The position numbers and the translations under genes are program-made. Below the pieces are notes generated by a model. It saw only the letters and a list, made by a program, of their open reading frames with translations, did no database searches and had not been told where the DNA came from. 64,000 nt of DNA from Oreochromis niloticus (taxonomy: Eukaryota; Chordata; Actinopteri; Cichliformes; Cichlidae), in assembly GCF_001858045.2 (NCBI RefSeq), contig NC_031984.2, positions 33,958,374-34,022,373 on the forward strand. The letters run 5' to 3'. Position 1 is the first letter of the stretch, and every line of letters begins with the position of its first letter. Shown here piece after piece: positions 1-15,560 of the stretch.

Positions 1-1909
1 TGATAAATAGCGGATCAAAGGCTGTGTAATTTACAGAGGCACCGTTGGACCCCTATCAGCTCATGCAATCTGGATTGTGGAGGCAGTGGCTGTACATATG
101 CAAAGCAGCATGTTAATTACTCATAATGATGGTACATATTCATGAGCGGCGCTCTTAGAGAGAGAGCCCTGCCACATTCCCCCACACCGTGGGGGAGGCG
201 GGCTGGTGGGCAGGGGATTGTGCTGCTGATAGGCCATAGCTTCCATCAGTCTGATGGCAACAAAGAAACAACAGCGTACAATGGAGGCTGTCACAGTGAA
301 AATGTGGGGGAGCGACGTGGGACTTCTCCACTGCAGTCTTTTGCCTCAGTGTTTCACAGATTTATAGCAGCAGACAGTGAGAGGCTTGTCAGTTTTAATG
401 AAGGCTCATCTCCTAGAGACAGAATACACACAACCTACACATGGAGAGAAAACATGTGACTGACTCACCGAAGAAGCACTCCAAGTACATCTAATGATGG
501 CCCAAACTACAAAGGCTTTATAGACTAGCTGTCATAACAATAGGCATAGTAGAAGAAGAACTGTTTGGCACGAGGAGAACGTTCCCTTTAATGTCTATTA
601 CTTTGTATGGACCCAGGAGTCAAAGTGTTGCAGGTGTTCTGACACATGCTGAACTGTTAGGAGCTGTGGCCTCAGAGAGGAGTGATGATACTGGCAGACC
701 TCCGTCTGAGAGGGAGTAAACTACACCTGTGAAGTGGTACTTTATGTACACACAGCTGGAGACACGGCCACTACACAGTGGCTTTGCTTCTGCATGACAC
801 GCACACACGCTTTGCAAATGTGACGCGCAAATTCAGTTACATCTCAGTCCAGGGTGTCCTCTCACCCAGTGACAGCTATCAGTAGTAAACAGTAGTGTTT
901 ACAAAGCCCACTGTAACACGGCTGGAGGTGTTATCGATGGCTTCTTTAGCTTTCTAAGAGCTTTGGCAGCAGCTGAGTAAATTATTTGCAGGGAACAAGG
1001 ACAGAGGCCACGTGGGAACGTACTTCTCTGGGAACTGTAAACTGTACTTATCCATCCCAGGCTCTGTTTGCAGCATGACCGTGATCGCCAACATTTAGCC
1101 AGAGCTATAAAAACCAGTTTTCATTAGTTTTATAAGACAAAGAGTCCTGCAGCAGATGGTGAGTCCCACTGACGTGCACAGCTGTTGGGAGGACGTCTTA
1201 CATTTCTGCAGAGGTGAACACCTGCCTGCCGCAGATTTGAACCTGCTGGACTTTTGTTGGTCTTTCAGCTTTTTTAAATTTCACGTACACTGAACCAACA
1301 CATAACATTTATCTACAAAATAACAGCTGGCAAAGGTGGCAGGTGTGCTTCGGGTTTCTAACGAGTGTTTGTGTCTTCAAGGCCAAACCTTCACAATTTC
1401 TACATTATAAGAAAAAAGGAGAACAATAATCTATAAAAATCCCAACAACTAATCAGAAACAGGAAGAGAAACAGTCATTCAGTCATGTTAGATATAGCAC
1501 GCAGGCATTAGTGCACTGAGGGCCGTCATCGTTTTACATTGACCTGGCCCCAAAACACACACAGGTTAGAAATCTAACAACCTGCCTGCTGCGTCTCTTA
1601 TTGTTGTGAAGTAAATGTGTGGACCTGTCAGGCTTTGGAGAGCGTTTACATGTGCCCTCCAAGTCACTGCTGTTCTTATGGCTGTAGCACAGGTAGCTTC
1701 TGTAAATGTAACACAAACGCTCGACAGCATCACGAGCAGATGCAGCTTTTTTGGAGAACGATTGAGACGAGTCACCTTTAGTCATGGTCTGTAAACATCG
1801 ATTTGCAGTGTCACTAAATCCATGCAGCTGTGCAGGAAGGATTTGGACATGTTCTCATGTGTGAGTGAAAATGTTTGGTAGCATCAGGTCACCTCTCATC
1901 TCGTCGCAG
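1..1909 (+). other. prkcz intron, 5'-truncated by window edge
   Basis: I looked for the preceding kinase exon (glycine-rich loop, VAIK-type Lys, GGDL) and did not find it, so it lies upstream. Nothing else is recognised in this stretch. Confidence 0.6.
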
Positions 1910-2045
1910 ATTCTACGCTGCTGAAATCTGCATCGCGTTGAACTTCCTACATGAAAAGGGCATCATCTACCGTGATCTGAAGCTGGACAACGTGCTCTTG
2001 GACCACGAGGGACACATCAAGCTCACAGACTACGGCATGTGCAAG
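1910..2045 (+). CDS. prkcz: prkcz exon: catalytic loop and DYG motif
   Basis: The acceptor CGTCGCAG precedes 1910 and the donor GTAAGG follows 2045. The exon starts with the last base of an Arg codon and then reads FYAAEICIALNFLHEKG, followed by YRDLKLDN and KLTDYGMCK. It carries the catalytic Asp of the HRD-like motif (YRD) and the metal-binding Asp of DYG. It is the first exon of the gene inside the window. Confidence 0.96.
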
Positions 2046-5000
2046 GTAAGGACAGTGTGTACAGTGTGGGCAGCTGTAGCATTATCAATAATGCATTAGC
2101 TCAGTATTGACTGGAAGGTCTAGCATGCTCTTGTTGATCTCTCCAAACGCTGCTGTCTTCTTCTTCTTAGGAGGGAATCAGACCAGGTGATACCACCAGT
2201 ACTTTCTGTGGCACTCCAAACTACATAGCCCCTGAGATCCTGAGAGGGGAAGACTATGGTGAGTACAGGAGCGGTGTAAAGGGTTCACAAACCATTACAA
2301 ACTAATATGTGCTGTCTAACAACATTCATGTTATACATGTGAATGTGTTTAACTGGTCCAAATGTGCTCCTGTGCTACCTCGTTAAGTATGCATGAGGTA
2401 TGTATGTATATAATACAGCAGGTTCCCAGTAACTCCTGCATGTGTGACATTTTCTGTGTGTTTAAATCCCTTTCTAACGTTAGCCGTGTGTCAGTCTGTC
2501 CACACTGCAGTATGTCGTGTTGTGTGTCTGTACATGTGCAGAGCCATGTAGTGTACCAAGCACCACAGAGACATGACCTCTGTTCTCAGCTCTCAGCCCT
2601 GGTTTGTAACTTATTGATCGTTTCTGAGCAGAGCACAGCTGCCAGATGCACAACAGTGTGTTGATGTCACACCCAGTCTGAATGTGATGTGATGTTCCTC
2701 CCAGGCTTCAGTGTGGACTGGTGGGCTTTGGGCGTGCTGATGTTTGAGATGATGGCTGGAAGGTCCCCGTTCGACATCATCACTGACAATCCTGACATGA
2801 ACACAGAGGAGTACCTCTTTCAGGGTGAGCCAGACCAATGATCAATACCAATACTGACTGTTAGACTCAAGCCTGTTGCTTAAGGAGATATCACTGATCA
2901 TCATCAATAATGAGTCAGTCTGCAGACTACATGGAGCTTTTACAGGGCGAGGAAATCTAATCCGCACTTTGGCTTTTTTAATTCTTTCAACTTAAAGACT
3001 CTAAAATAAAAAAGGGCTGGGTGAGTTTGAATATTATCTTATAGTGAAATGAACAGGATTGATGCCCTGCTGCAAACACGTGCACTGATGTGTGTGAACG
3101 AGCCACACAGAGAGCCATTGTTGTGGTTCCAGTTTTAGTCTTGGACCACAAGCTCTCCTCTTATGTTCGCCGCTGTGTCGTAGCCTGGAGCCCGCTCTCT
3201 CCGTGGCTTCCTCCACTGACGCAGGCCGGAGACCACGCCCCTTACACAACGTGTGCAATCACACTGAGGCTACTGTAGAGGTTCATGAGCATGTTTACTG
3301 ACACGCTGTGTCATAATCAGGAGGTGTAAATCTGATGGGCGGCGGTTACTTTTAAAGCGTCATGAAACAAAACGAGTGGGAGTGGAGTTTTATCTGGAAC
3401 TGAAGATCTCATCATCTGTTAGAAAAAAATGAGTAAGGTGCACATCCTGTCCATTTGTAAGAGTCAGGGGCACACGAGAGCTTCCTCCTGTAGCTGCTCA
3501 CAGTCGCTCATTTACAGTTTGACTGTTGAGTCTAAATCTGAAGCTTTTTGTTTTGACGTCCCAGCCACTCCGTTCCAAATCATTTCTAACTGAAACTGTT
3601 TGGGTGAAGAAGATCTATGTCAAGTCAAACCAGTGCAGCACACGCAAAACACCAAGAGAAGCTGCAGAGTCAGACATGTTTTCATGCAGTTTAGATACAA
3701 ATGATAGGACTGCAATCATGTTAAAGTAATCTTCCATCCATTATAATCTTATTTACAGTATTTCAGTTTGTGATTTTTATCTCTTAAAGAGGTGTTAGTT
3801 ACTTCCCTCCGATGCTCACACCTGATTGCATTTCTCTTCCTGTAAGGATAAGGACGTTTCCAAGTGGAACAAAAGGATTAGCATTCAGAGACTGACATGC
3901 TTTCATACATCACAGTGTCATCATCCAGCAGTGCTCAGCAGTAAAGCTGTAGCAAACACACATACAGAGTACTTTTAAAAAGCAACAAGTTCTTTGCACG
4001 TTTTCAGATGTGCGAGTCCTCATTTTACATCTATATATATATATCACTGCAACGTAAACCTGTTACTCACACTGGTACCTGCTCACACACTCAGCATCAT
4101 GCTGCTGCTTTCACTCTTCTTCATGGCCTGCAGCACGTCTGCTGTCCTCATTAGAAGAACTGAAGTACACACAATGACAGCACTCAGAATACCCACTGCT
4201 TGTTACTGAACTGTGCACAACTTAAACTTTGGTGCCTAATGAAGTGATCCACAGTCAGTCTGGTCATTAATCTCCACATCCAGACAGAGCAGAGTGCTTC
4301 ATCATGGTGGAGTTTTAACAGATCTTTACAGTGTCCCAGATGACAAGTAGAAGAAGTAGAAGTCAGCAGAAAATAACCTCGGTGTGATCACATGTTTATA
4401 ATAGAGAAACCTCAGGAACTTCTACTTGCATGTGTTTCCTCGAGCCATATGGTCTCTTTACATAGCACGAAGCCACCCAGACTGTCCTCTGTGACAGAAA
4501 TTCCTCCATACTACACACTGTGTCAAAGGAGCATAGTGCAGCACCACAGCTAGCATCTGTCACCAGTACCGTCCTCCTGGCGGCCTTACCGGTACAGCAG
4601 CAGGTTCCTGGATCAATGCCTGCCAATGGAAACCAACCCTTCACTATAGGAGCTCCCAGCCATATGCCGCCTAGCTAGACCCTGAGCCAGGCCTTACTCT
4701 GGGTATCTGTGCACCACATGCTAACCCTGGAGCTTTAGATAGACACTCAGAAACATTTGATTCAGGAATCAGCCACAAGGCTGTATTCACAGCTAACATG
4801 TACAAGAACTGAATGTAATGGTTAAATCTAAACCTCAGCCACCTGTAAAGCTTGCACTTTACTTTTATAGCTGAAGTGAAAATAAAATGGGCAGGCTAAT
4901 ACAGCAGACTATCTGTCTGTTAAAACTGGCCAATAGCAGCCACCCCCATGTCAGCTAGGCTCCAGCTGGCATTCATCAGCCTTCTCAACTCATTGTTATG

Positions 5001-8000
5001 TAGCAATATCTAAAATTTCTTCAGCTGGGCTTTCTCCTTTACACTGAAAGGAGGCGTCATGGTTTAAGACTGGCTTCAGAAAGAAAACTGTGTATACCAA
5101 CAGGACAAATGACATCAAACCTTGTTTATATACAGTGATAAATGATGTAGTCTACCTTCATGATATAACAACAATTTCTTTCTGAAAAACCAGTTACCAG
5201 TAAACACATCCATGTTTGAAGCAGGTCGGCTGAACAGTTGCCAAGATTAAAAGATTATTAATATGTAAACACAGTGACAGAAATCAATCAGGCGTAACAT
5301 TATGACCACTGACAGATGAGGTGAACAACACTGGTTATCTCTCTGTCATGGCACTGATATGTTACTGGGAACAATTAAACATTTTCCCAAAAGGTTGATT
5401 CTGTTCATCTGGACATTCTCAGTGGGAGAAACGTTTCCTCATCATCAGGTGACTTCTTCAGTCTCAGCTGACTGCAGGTTTCCAACCATATAAACAGGAC
5501 ATTTGCACAATGACTGAAACCAGCAGCACTGATTAACAATGGGCTGGGAGGTCAGTTTATTATCATTAATATGCAAATTGATCAAAACCCACTGATCAAT
5601 GTCCATGAGTCCCACTCACAGAGAGTTGGGGAATGGCTGCAATCACAGCATTGTCAGATGGTGACAGATGGACCCTTAGGGCCCCTCCTCCATTCAGAGA
5701 TGGTCTTTCCCTTTTCACGTAAATGGCCTCTTTCTTAAAAAGTATATGTATAAACCAGAAATGTTGATTGTTGGTAATGTTTATATTTCTTTCTAGTCAG
5801 CACCAGCAATTATTTGATTTTGCTGACATGTTTTGTTTCTCTTAGCTCCGTGGTTGCCAGGGCGACCACAAGCTGGTTTACTCCTAGTGTCGGTTCCAAG
5901 CCTCAATAAATATGGAGGGTTGCATCAGGAAGGGCACCCTGCCAAAGCAAACACGTCTGCCATCAGAGATGACATTTCCATACCTGGATTAAAGACTGCC
6001 GTTGATGCTGTTGGCCAACAGGGTGCCAGTGGGTAGGTGCTACTGTTGGCACATGTTGACTTTGGGGAAATGCTCCAATCAGCTCCATGCTAATTTGCTC
6101 AGATGGACCCTCCACCTGTTGCAAAGGCTGCAGTGGCATTCAGGTCAGGATGCTCACAACGACCCCCTGAATGTGCGGCCAATGAAACTGGCCCGTTATT
6201 CTTGCCAAGGTTTTGTCATAAACATAATGATTGCGTTGTAATGAGCTTTCCCAGTAGCCTTTAGGCACTAGCAACTGGGAGTTCTCCTCTTCTCTCTAAG
6301 TGTCATGGCTCACCTGAAACTACCTGTCTGATTGTTTCTACTACAGCTGACCATCAACTTTAATCACCTGGTCAAAGGCACAGCACCACAGAGCAGTATC
6401 AGATAAATAAGACTTTATTTTATAGATGCACAACAGGACAACTTTCATTTGTATACACCAGATCTGCAGTTCAGAGCATCAGCACATCTCAAGGTCAACT
6501 TTAGTGTCAGTTCTGTAATATCTACACAGGATAAGCTCCTTAAGGGCTCTGCTGTTGTGATTCTGTGCTACATAAATAAAACTTGAGTTAAGTGGAACAT
6601 CGAGCTAGTAAAATAACCGTCTTTCTAGTCGTGGTGTGGATTGGTGGGACACACAAAACACAGCTCTCCTCTTTTTCTCTCGGTGTTTGCCTTGTCCTGG
6701 GTGCAGGAGTCTTTTGGGTTTAAGAGAAACTGGATCTCAGTTGTTGAGTGTTCGTGCACACTGGTTTAAAATACTAATAAAATGGGTGAATAGCATGTTT
6801 AAAAAGGAGCTGTGATGCAGTTCTTCATCTCTGGATTTGGGTTTTGAGGGAGAAACAGTTTTTACTGCATTTTGTTCTTGTTAGCTGTTGGAGTCTCAAG
6901 GCTATTAGTAGACCACAAAAAGTGTGAGAGAGAGAATAGAATAGTGTCCTCTGCATCTCCGCCCTTTCTCTGCCTCCCACGCAGCAGACACAGTCACCCA
7001 CAGGCAGGTTGGACTGTGAATCATTCCTCCCTCCTCACGATTGTCCTTTTAATTCACTCGCTCTCTCTTTTGTTGCCGTCCTTCTTTTTGCCAACAGTTA
7101 TTCTTGAGAAGCCCATTCGGATCCCAAGGTCTCTGTCGGTGAAAGCTGCCGGCGTGCTCAAGGGCTTTCTAAACAAGGTGAGACAGTCACTCCCATAAGC
7201 ACCCTCTCCTCCTGCGTGCACTCTGCAGCTCACTGTGTGGGATCGTGGCCCAGAGCATGGGCTATGCTACAGCGTAGGCCTCTGTGTTTAGTTCTGAGTG
7301 GACGGTTGTGCCTCTGTTATTTTAGTATTTACACAGTACAACAAAGGATATGTGGTAATCCAGTCCAGGGTTTCTCGGCACCGGGGTCAGGACCGTGCTG
7401 GATCACTCGACTTGGAAGAACAACAACATAGGCTGCTACTCCTGCGAGACTGGTTGTTTCTTATTGTTCAAAGTGAATGATAAAAAGTGTGAAAGTGACA
7501 CAGTAATCAGATTACTGCTGGGATAAGCAGCACTTTCTCACATGTAACACTGACAGGAACTAGTCCACCTCAGACCCACTCTGATGAGTAAAACATCCAG
7601 CATGATTTCATTTAGAGAGCTGCCTACACATTAGCAGCACACATGATAACAGTGAAAGCACTAAAATATAAGCTGAACTATTCGCACCGACGTCTTTGGA
7701 CCAGGCTGCTGCTGCTTAAAGGCTGGCACCTCTGTCAGACCAAGAAAACTGAATGTAGTGACTTCCTGTCAGTGCGCCCCAGGGTGGCTGTGGCTACAAC
7801 GTAGCTTGCCATCACCAGTGTGTGAATGTGTGCGTGAATGGGTGAATGACTGGATATGTAAAGCGCTTTGGGGTCCTTAGGGACTAGTAAAGCGCTATAT
7901 AAATACAGGCCATTTACCAGGCCATTTTTCCTTTCACATGCTTTTTAAGAACAACATCGTGTCTGTGCACTAAGTACAAGGCTAAAGCCAGGAGTGAAAG

Positions 8001-11000
8001 CAGGGACACCACAGACCCACTGCCAGTCTGGCCTGAGGCTGACACATAGTGACAGACATGCTCACATTCACACCTGCAGGCAATTTAGAATCTCCCATTA
8101 ACCTTTTCCTTTTAGCCAGAGCACCCAGCAACAGTACGTGCAACCTCCAGGCAGGAAAGAAGGCCTCAGATAAAACCACAGCTGTTTCAGCACAGCTTTA
8201 CCTTATTTAATAAGTTAGGACAGGGTTAGCTTACCATAGCTCCAGCAGGGTCTTATATATTAACACGGATACAGGAATTTGTCTGTTTTTTAAATAAGTG
8301 ATATTTAAAATGATTGTGTAAGCAGAGTGTGCAGAGTTCACAATGGAAAATTCAATTCAGTTTAATTTATACAGCATCAAATTAAACAACAGTCTCCTTA
8401 CTTTATACTATAAGGTCGACCCTACAATAATGCATACAGAGAAAAACCCAACAATCATATGACCCCCTGTGAGCAAGCACTTTGGCGACAGTGGGAAGGA
8501 AAAACTCCCTTTTAACAGGAAGAAACCTCCGACAGAACCAGGCTCAGGGAGGGGCGGGGCCATCTGCTGTGACCGGTTGGGGATGAGGCAAGGATGGCAG
8601 GACAGCAAACACGCTGTGGAAGAGAGACAGAGATTAATAACAAGGATGATTCAGCAGAAAGTCTGTATATTTTTACATAAAAGACAACGTGCACAGTAAA
8701 CTGGTCAAGCATAACCCTGGATTACCATGCTTTATAAATGCAGACCATTTATCATCTACTCTGTATAAGAGCTCATCTGAGAGCCATATTGTTACACAGT
8801 TTATTTTGACATGTTAGGCCATCTCTGATAAAAGCTAATTCCCTTGGGACCAGAGTCAGGGGTGTACACACCAAAACACCTGAAAAACCAGGTGCTCTAC
8901 TGCAAACGTCCAGATGAGATCCCTACACAGCACTTATTGTTTGAACCTGAGATGCTTTGGTTGCAGTGATGCAGAATAGCAGAAATAAATGTGTTGTAAG
9001 CACATGAAACTTTCATTTGGTACAAGCTGCACTGTGGACTACAAGTAAGAGCTGATGACTGTAGTTTCTTCCCTCTGCTGTGATTGCAGAGCTGGATAAA
9101 AAGTGTCCGTGATGAATGCATCACTTTACTGTGCGATATTTAGACAACAAGAAAAACCATGTGCACAGAAGACAAAGGCAAAGGTGTCTTTGGTTAAAGA
9201 CCAGCAGTGACACTATAACAGTGCTGTTAACACAAACATAAAGTCACATAGACAGTTTGTGTGTGTGCAGTTTGCACCTCTATGAAGCGCCTTGAGGGGA
9301 CTTTTGTTGTGATTTGGCGCTATATAAATAAAATTGAATTGAATTGTACAAAACAACGACCGTTACTGCATTTGAGCCTCTGGTTTCGTGTTTTCAATGT
9401 CCTGCCTCTGAGACAGCCTCTGTTTAAACCTCTGTATGTCACCTGCATGTTTACTGTGATGAGCAGAGCACAGGGAGGCTCTGCCACATGTACACATACC
9501 TTTGTAGTACTTGGCAGTCATTTCATGTACAATTCAACATTTAAATGATAATAAAATATAATAATTGATCTTTTTCATCATGCTCCAGGCATTTCTTACA
9601 GTATGTGTACTACAGCAGCTTCTGTTGATGTTCCTGACCAGCTGTTTTGGCTCCAACAGGATCCCAAGGAGCGGCTGGGTTGCCAGGTCCAGACAGGCTT
9701 CACAGACATCAAGTCCCACACGTTTTTCCGCAGTATAGACTGGGAACAGGTAAGAACTGAAGTCTGAGTGAAAACGTGTTGCTGTGTATTAAAGTTATTT
9801 CATCTTAAACACAAAACACACACTGCAGTCTCACTATGATTTCCAAATGCATGGGCTTGGAAAGATGCAGTAAGGGAACAAATCTACTCAGTTACTGCAG
9901 TCCTCTATGACATCACCTGCTACGGCTATCATCAGCATTTTAACTGGAGCTCTTGGACAACTGCTGATTACAGCATGTTGGTAAAGATGCTTTTACTGGT
10001 TTGCAGCTTGTCTCACTCTTGCCTTTGGTTTCAGATCAGTTCCTGAGATGGTTAAAACTGTTTTCTCAAGATCAATATAATACATACCTTTCTTCCATCT
10101 CAGAGCTGTAATGTGAAATGTTATATAAAAGTACTACAGTCACCAGCCACATGGAGGTGACAAGCCATTGTACTCCGAGTACCAAGGAGTACATGAAGAA
10201 TGAGATTCCTGTACCGGATCATTCGGGATCCAAGTTAACAATAACTGTGTGTGGTGCTGGGAGAAGCATGCTGGGAGGTGGCAGGAGTATGGACATGGGA
10301 ATAGGGACTAGTGTGTCACACAGACAGGAGCATGACTTGTTGAGTGTTGTTGGTGTGTGTGCCCCACAAGTTCAGTGTCAGAAGAGAAAGAGGCATACTG
10401 GGCTGGATGAAACGGTGGAGAATGGTCAGTTTGCACTATATAAAACTAACTTGAATTGATTGGAGCAGACTTCAGCAGACACCCCAACCGGTCGCAGCAG
10501 ATGGCCCTGCCCCTCCCTGAGCCTGGTTCTGCCAGAGGTTTCTTCCTGTTAAAAGGGAGTTTTTCCTTCCCACTGTCACCAAAGTGCTTGCTCATAGGGG
10601 GTCATATGATTGTTGGGTTTTTCTCTGTATGTATTATTGTGGGGTCTAGCTTACAATATAAAGCACCTCGAGGCGACTGCTGTTGCGATTTGGTGCTGTG
10701 TAAATAAAATAGAATAGAATTACAGGTAGGTGAAGGAAACAGGTGATGAGGAGGTTTCTGCTTGTTGTGGAGAGAAATGGAGAAGGACAGATGATAGTAG
10801 ACAAAAAGGACAGAAATAGCTGCGGTAAACACACATTTTAAGAAGAGGGAGAACAATAAATGACGTATAAGGGTGGAGGAAGGTGCACACAGGTAGACTG
10901 TATCTTATGTTGAAAGTGCATTAAGAAAGAGATGGGAGACTGCAAGGAGCAAATCTTCTTAGGCAGCACTGAACGGTCTGTAGGATGAAACCAAGAAGAG

Positions 11001-14000
11001 GAATAACAAGTGAAGATAAAGCCAAAGATTAAATGATGGAAGCTGAAGAAGGAAAACTGTGTGCAGCTCAGGGAGGAGTGGAGACGGGCTCAGAGTGGTA
11101 AGAAAATGTTGCCCGATGACTGGGACAGTATATTGGAAATGATTAGGAAAACTTTCACTTATAAAAACAAAGCCAAAGAATGGAGACAAAAGGTTGGTCC
11201 AGGTGAAGCACCTGTGGAGATGTCTAGGAGAAACTACAAATGTAATGTCTGCAGATTTCTTCACAGCTAATGTTTCCCCGTCCCCCCATCTCCGTCTCAG
11301 ACCCATGCCTGCTCTTCTCCACTGTTCTCAGGAGGGTAATTACACTTTTCTGTTGTCTTAATTTGAGGTTTAACAAACATCTACTATGAAAATGGTGATT
11401 TCAGGGAGTTTCCATGCGTGGCTTGAGATAGGAATGGTGTTGCACAATAACCGGGATTCAAATAGAAGCATTCTGTTTGTGGCTGCTTTCATAACTCTGA
11501 TGAAAACTACATGTGTGCACCTTGAACATACTATTAGATGACATGATGAAAAACGGCAGGTGAAGTGAGAAGTAAAGGCACTTTGGTGGTCACTTCTCTG
11601 TGTTAAAATTCCCAACTTTACATTATTGAGAAGCATCTCTGCAGTCTTTACACAAACTAGACCATAATGTCGTTGGAGCGTTTTCCCCCTACAGTATGTA
11701 ACAGCTAATCCATGTGAGTGCTGGGAATAGAGGCAGCTGTAGCCCGTGTGTTTCACCTCACCTCTGTTAAGAGTCGACCAACCTGTGGTAAGAGCCCTGT
11801 GTCTGTGTGTGGTGGCTTTTGGGACAAAACCAGTGCTCGAGACGTCCTAACCAGTGAGCAAACGGTCTCTTAGTTATCTCTGAGGCTCGTTTTAAACACA
11901 CTTTTTAAAGGTTGAAAGTAAAACGTGTGTGTTGCCTCCTAAAACACAGCCTCAGACAGTTGATCTGGGGGGGTCTACAGCCTGGCATCTGTGAGGGAGA
12001 GAGAGCTGTCATATTCTGATTTCATCTCATCAGACTTAATATCATGTGTCTGCTGCATATATGAAGAACGTCAACAATACAGAGGGCACGCTCTCTTGTT
12101 TAGGAATGATAATAATACACACACACTCACACACACGCGCAGCATTTGAAACATTAGTATTAGATGCATGTTGTCACACTTCCATGTTTCAGATTATCAA
12201 ACAAATATTAACATTAGACAAAGATAACAGGAATAAACACAAACTGCAGTTTTTACCGCTCAGCCATAAAAAGGTGTGATGTCATCACCCTCCTGGGTTG
12301 GCGGTGATGACGTGAGAACAAGGTGACATTCAGATTTTGAAACTCATACCATTTGTATAAAAAATCTTGAATGAGTCTGAATTTCAGTGACCTCAGCCTC
12401 AAGGTCAGAGGTCAAGTTTTCTGAAGCTCTTATGAATGTGATAACTCATGAAGGAAGTCCCCAAGGATATTCAAATGTAAACCGAACATGCAGCTACGTG
12501 GAGGCTGCCGGTATTTTGTAACCTAATGTTCACAAACTCACCCTCTGATCAATGCATGGGGGTGTGCATGTAGGGTCAGGGTAAAAAAGTGCTGAGGAAC
12601 AGGAGACATCACTTGTAAAATGTCTTTGTATGTGTGTACATGAGGCTCGTAGTAAGAAAGAGCCTTGAGAGCTCAAATGAAGTAGCAGTATATATGTACC
12701 TAATAACCTAATAATCGGTTACACCGCTGTTGGCAGCAAGAACTACAAACAGCAAGAACTACAAACAGCAAGAACTACAAACAGCAAGAACTACAAACAG
12801 TAAGAACTACAAACAAGTGTTTGTGATAACCAGCTGTGGAGAAATTTGGCCCACTTGTCTTTGCAGAATGATTTGAATTGAGCCACACTGGAGGACCTTT
12901 GAGCATAAACAGCCTGTTTACGGTCATGCTAAAGCTTCTCACTTGCATCTAAGTTGAGACTTTGACTAGGCCAAAACCTTCCTTTTGTTTTTCTCTTGTT
13001 TTGGAGCCATTCAGTGGATTTGCTGGTGTGATCTGGATCATTGCCCTGCTGCATGACCCACGTGCACTGCTGCCTCAGGGCATGAATTGATGGCTGGAAA
13101 TTTACTCCAGAAATTTCAGGTAGAGAGCAGAATTCATAGTTTCAGTAGTTACTGCATATCATCCAGTACAGCTATGCCATATCACCCATGATAATACCAG
13201 TATAAATGTGGATGTGATATAAAAATGTAAATATAGCAGTGCATTTACAGACGAGCCCGGGCATGTCTGAGAGGAAGAGTCAGGATGAAAAGAATCCCTT
13301 TTGTTTACTGTATAAATGCTGCTACCATCACACTAACACCGCCATGTTTGACTGTTGGTATGATTTTGTTTTTATGAAATGTTAGTTTTAAAAAAGACGC
13401 AAAAGAAAGTTAAACATTGATCAGTCCATGGAATAGTCTTAGGGATCAACAAGATGCTTTTTGGCAAGTATCAGAGCAGCCTTTGAGTTGTTTCTGCACA
13501 GGGCAGGAATGCCAGTTTTCCCAGTCTCCTTATTGTTGAATGAACAAACTGACCCTGACTGAGTCATGTGAGGCCTGAAGCTCTGGTCTTGGTTTTTCTG
13601 TGGTCTCCTGGAAGAACCGATGATGTGCTTTTTGAGTAATTTTGGTAGGCTGGCCAGTATTCCCAGTTTTCTACATCTTTGGCCTTCACATGGTTCACTC
13701 GAGTCCCAAACCCTTACCATGCAGACTGGTGGCTGACGTTTTTCAGCTGTTTCATTGGATGATACATGATACACATGGATGCTGAGGATAGTCTCCAAAC
13801 AGCAAACACAGCTGTGTTGTCAGTTTCATGTTGGTGCATATGGAAATGTTGATCTCTAAGTATCACATAAAAACAACTATGTATCAGGATATGTTTTAAA
13901 CTTTTTAAACTCTTAGTGTGTCCGTGTCACGCAAGGACACAGTGGGTGATGTATGGAAGCAGAGCTCCTGAGCAGATTCCACACAGAGCAGAGGGACAGC

Positions 14001-14912
14001 GAGCTGAGCGAGCTGGAGAGGTAACGCTCTCTGCCCTCAGACCTGTCTCAGGACCTGACAGGCGTGGTGTACCACCACTGTGTTACCACATATTAATATT
14101 CATCACATGTTTCCTGAGGGAGTGCTGAGTTTTCTCTCTGTAACACGTCCGTTCTCCACATGCACAGTTCTTTTATTTTAGTCCAAGGCCAAGTGTTAGT
14201 CATTAGAAGTAGTGAGCAGCAAAGGCTAACATTTGTGTGTGAAGTTCCAACATTACTGAAGTGTAATGCAAGTGTCCTGTTTCTCAAATCATTTATGCAC
14301 TATAGAAGTTAGAGAATATGCTTTGTTAAAATCAGACACCATAGGAGCTGCTCGTTGAGTCCAGAGCTCAGTGTGCTGGAAGCAGCAATGCCCCCAGTTT
14401 AGTCTAGCGGTGTTCTTGTGGTCTGGAGCTGAGACACTGGAGGATACTGGTGAAGGCTCGGACTGGTTACCATCAGCACGTTTCTGTCCTCTTGACTAAA
14501 TTGGACAAATTTGAGAGTCTCTTAAAAAATGCCAAGCAGATTCATTTTAAATATGCTGCTGACATGAGACCCAGGTAGGTGCCCAGCTACTGCAGTCATG
14601 GTATCACAGCTCCTCCCACATCTCAGCAAAGGTTCGATGAAACACAGAGGGTCACACAGCCGTGGGATCCCTTTGTCTCCGGCTGTGGACCAACAACGCA
14701 GCACGTTTCTTTGTGGGACCTTCACTGATAAAAATCAAACCAACAGTAAATGAATGGTGACTGGCCTCCCTGATGTTGTCCTTCTTCTTTTGGAGGATGA
14801 TGAAGAGGTGAGGGAAACCTGAGAGCAGCACTCAGACAGTGAGCATGGCACGCCGTCACTTTACACGTGTGTGAGAGACATGTCTGACAGCTCGTCACTG
14901 ACACTAACGGCT

Positions 14913-14958
<46 letters not shown>

Positions 14959-15356
14959 TGAGTGTTGTGATCTTAGGCACCTGTACAGCTCTGACGTTCA
15001 CTGACCTCTTTCATCTTCCACTGTGGCCTCAGGGACACTTTTCCCACACTTCAACATGTGTGTAGTACTAATGTTTCAGATCCTGCCTCTGTGTTTGTGT
15101 GTGTGTGTGTGGGCTCACTCCAGGCTTTCAGTTCACTTCATTACCAACACACAGTGATTAAGCCTGCCCAGCAACACATCAGAAAGAGTGGGGAAAGTAG
15201 GAGGAGAGAGGAGAGCAGTGTAACAAGATAAAAGAATGGAGAATGAGTAAGAAAGATAGAGGCGAGAGGAGAAAGATGGAGACAGGATGTGAGGGGGTGA
15301 AACTGACAGAGTGTGTAGGTAGGCGCCGAAAACCTGAAAAAGAAATGAACAAATAG

Positions 15357-15420
<64 letters not shown>

Positions 15421-15519
15421 CAAATTTGATGGATAGAAAAACATACAAAGTGAGTTATTTGGTGTTTATCTGTTTGAAGCTGAAAACACTTTGAACCAAT
15501 AACATTAGAGAAGAGCATC

Positions 15520-15560
<41 letters not shown>

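Noticed and set aside
14722..15554. Frames rich in His-Thr or Cys-Val repeats
   Set aside because: Translations of CA/TG microsatellites.
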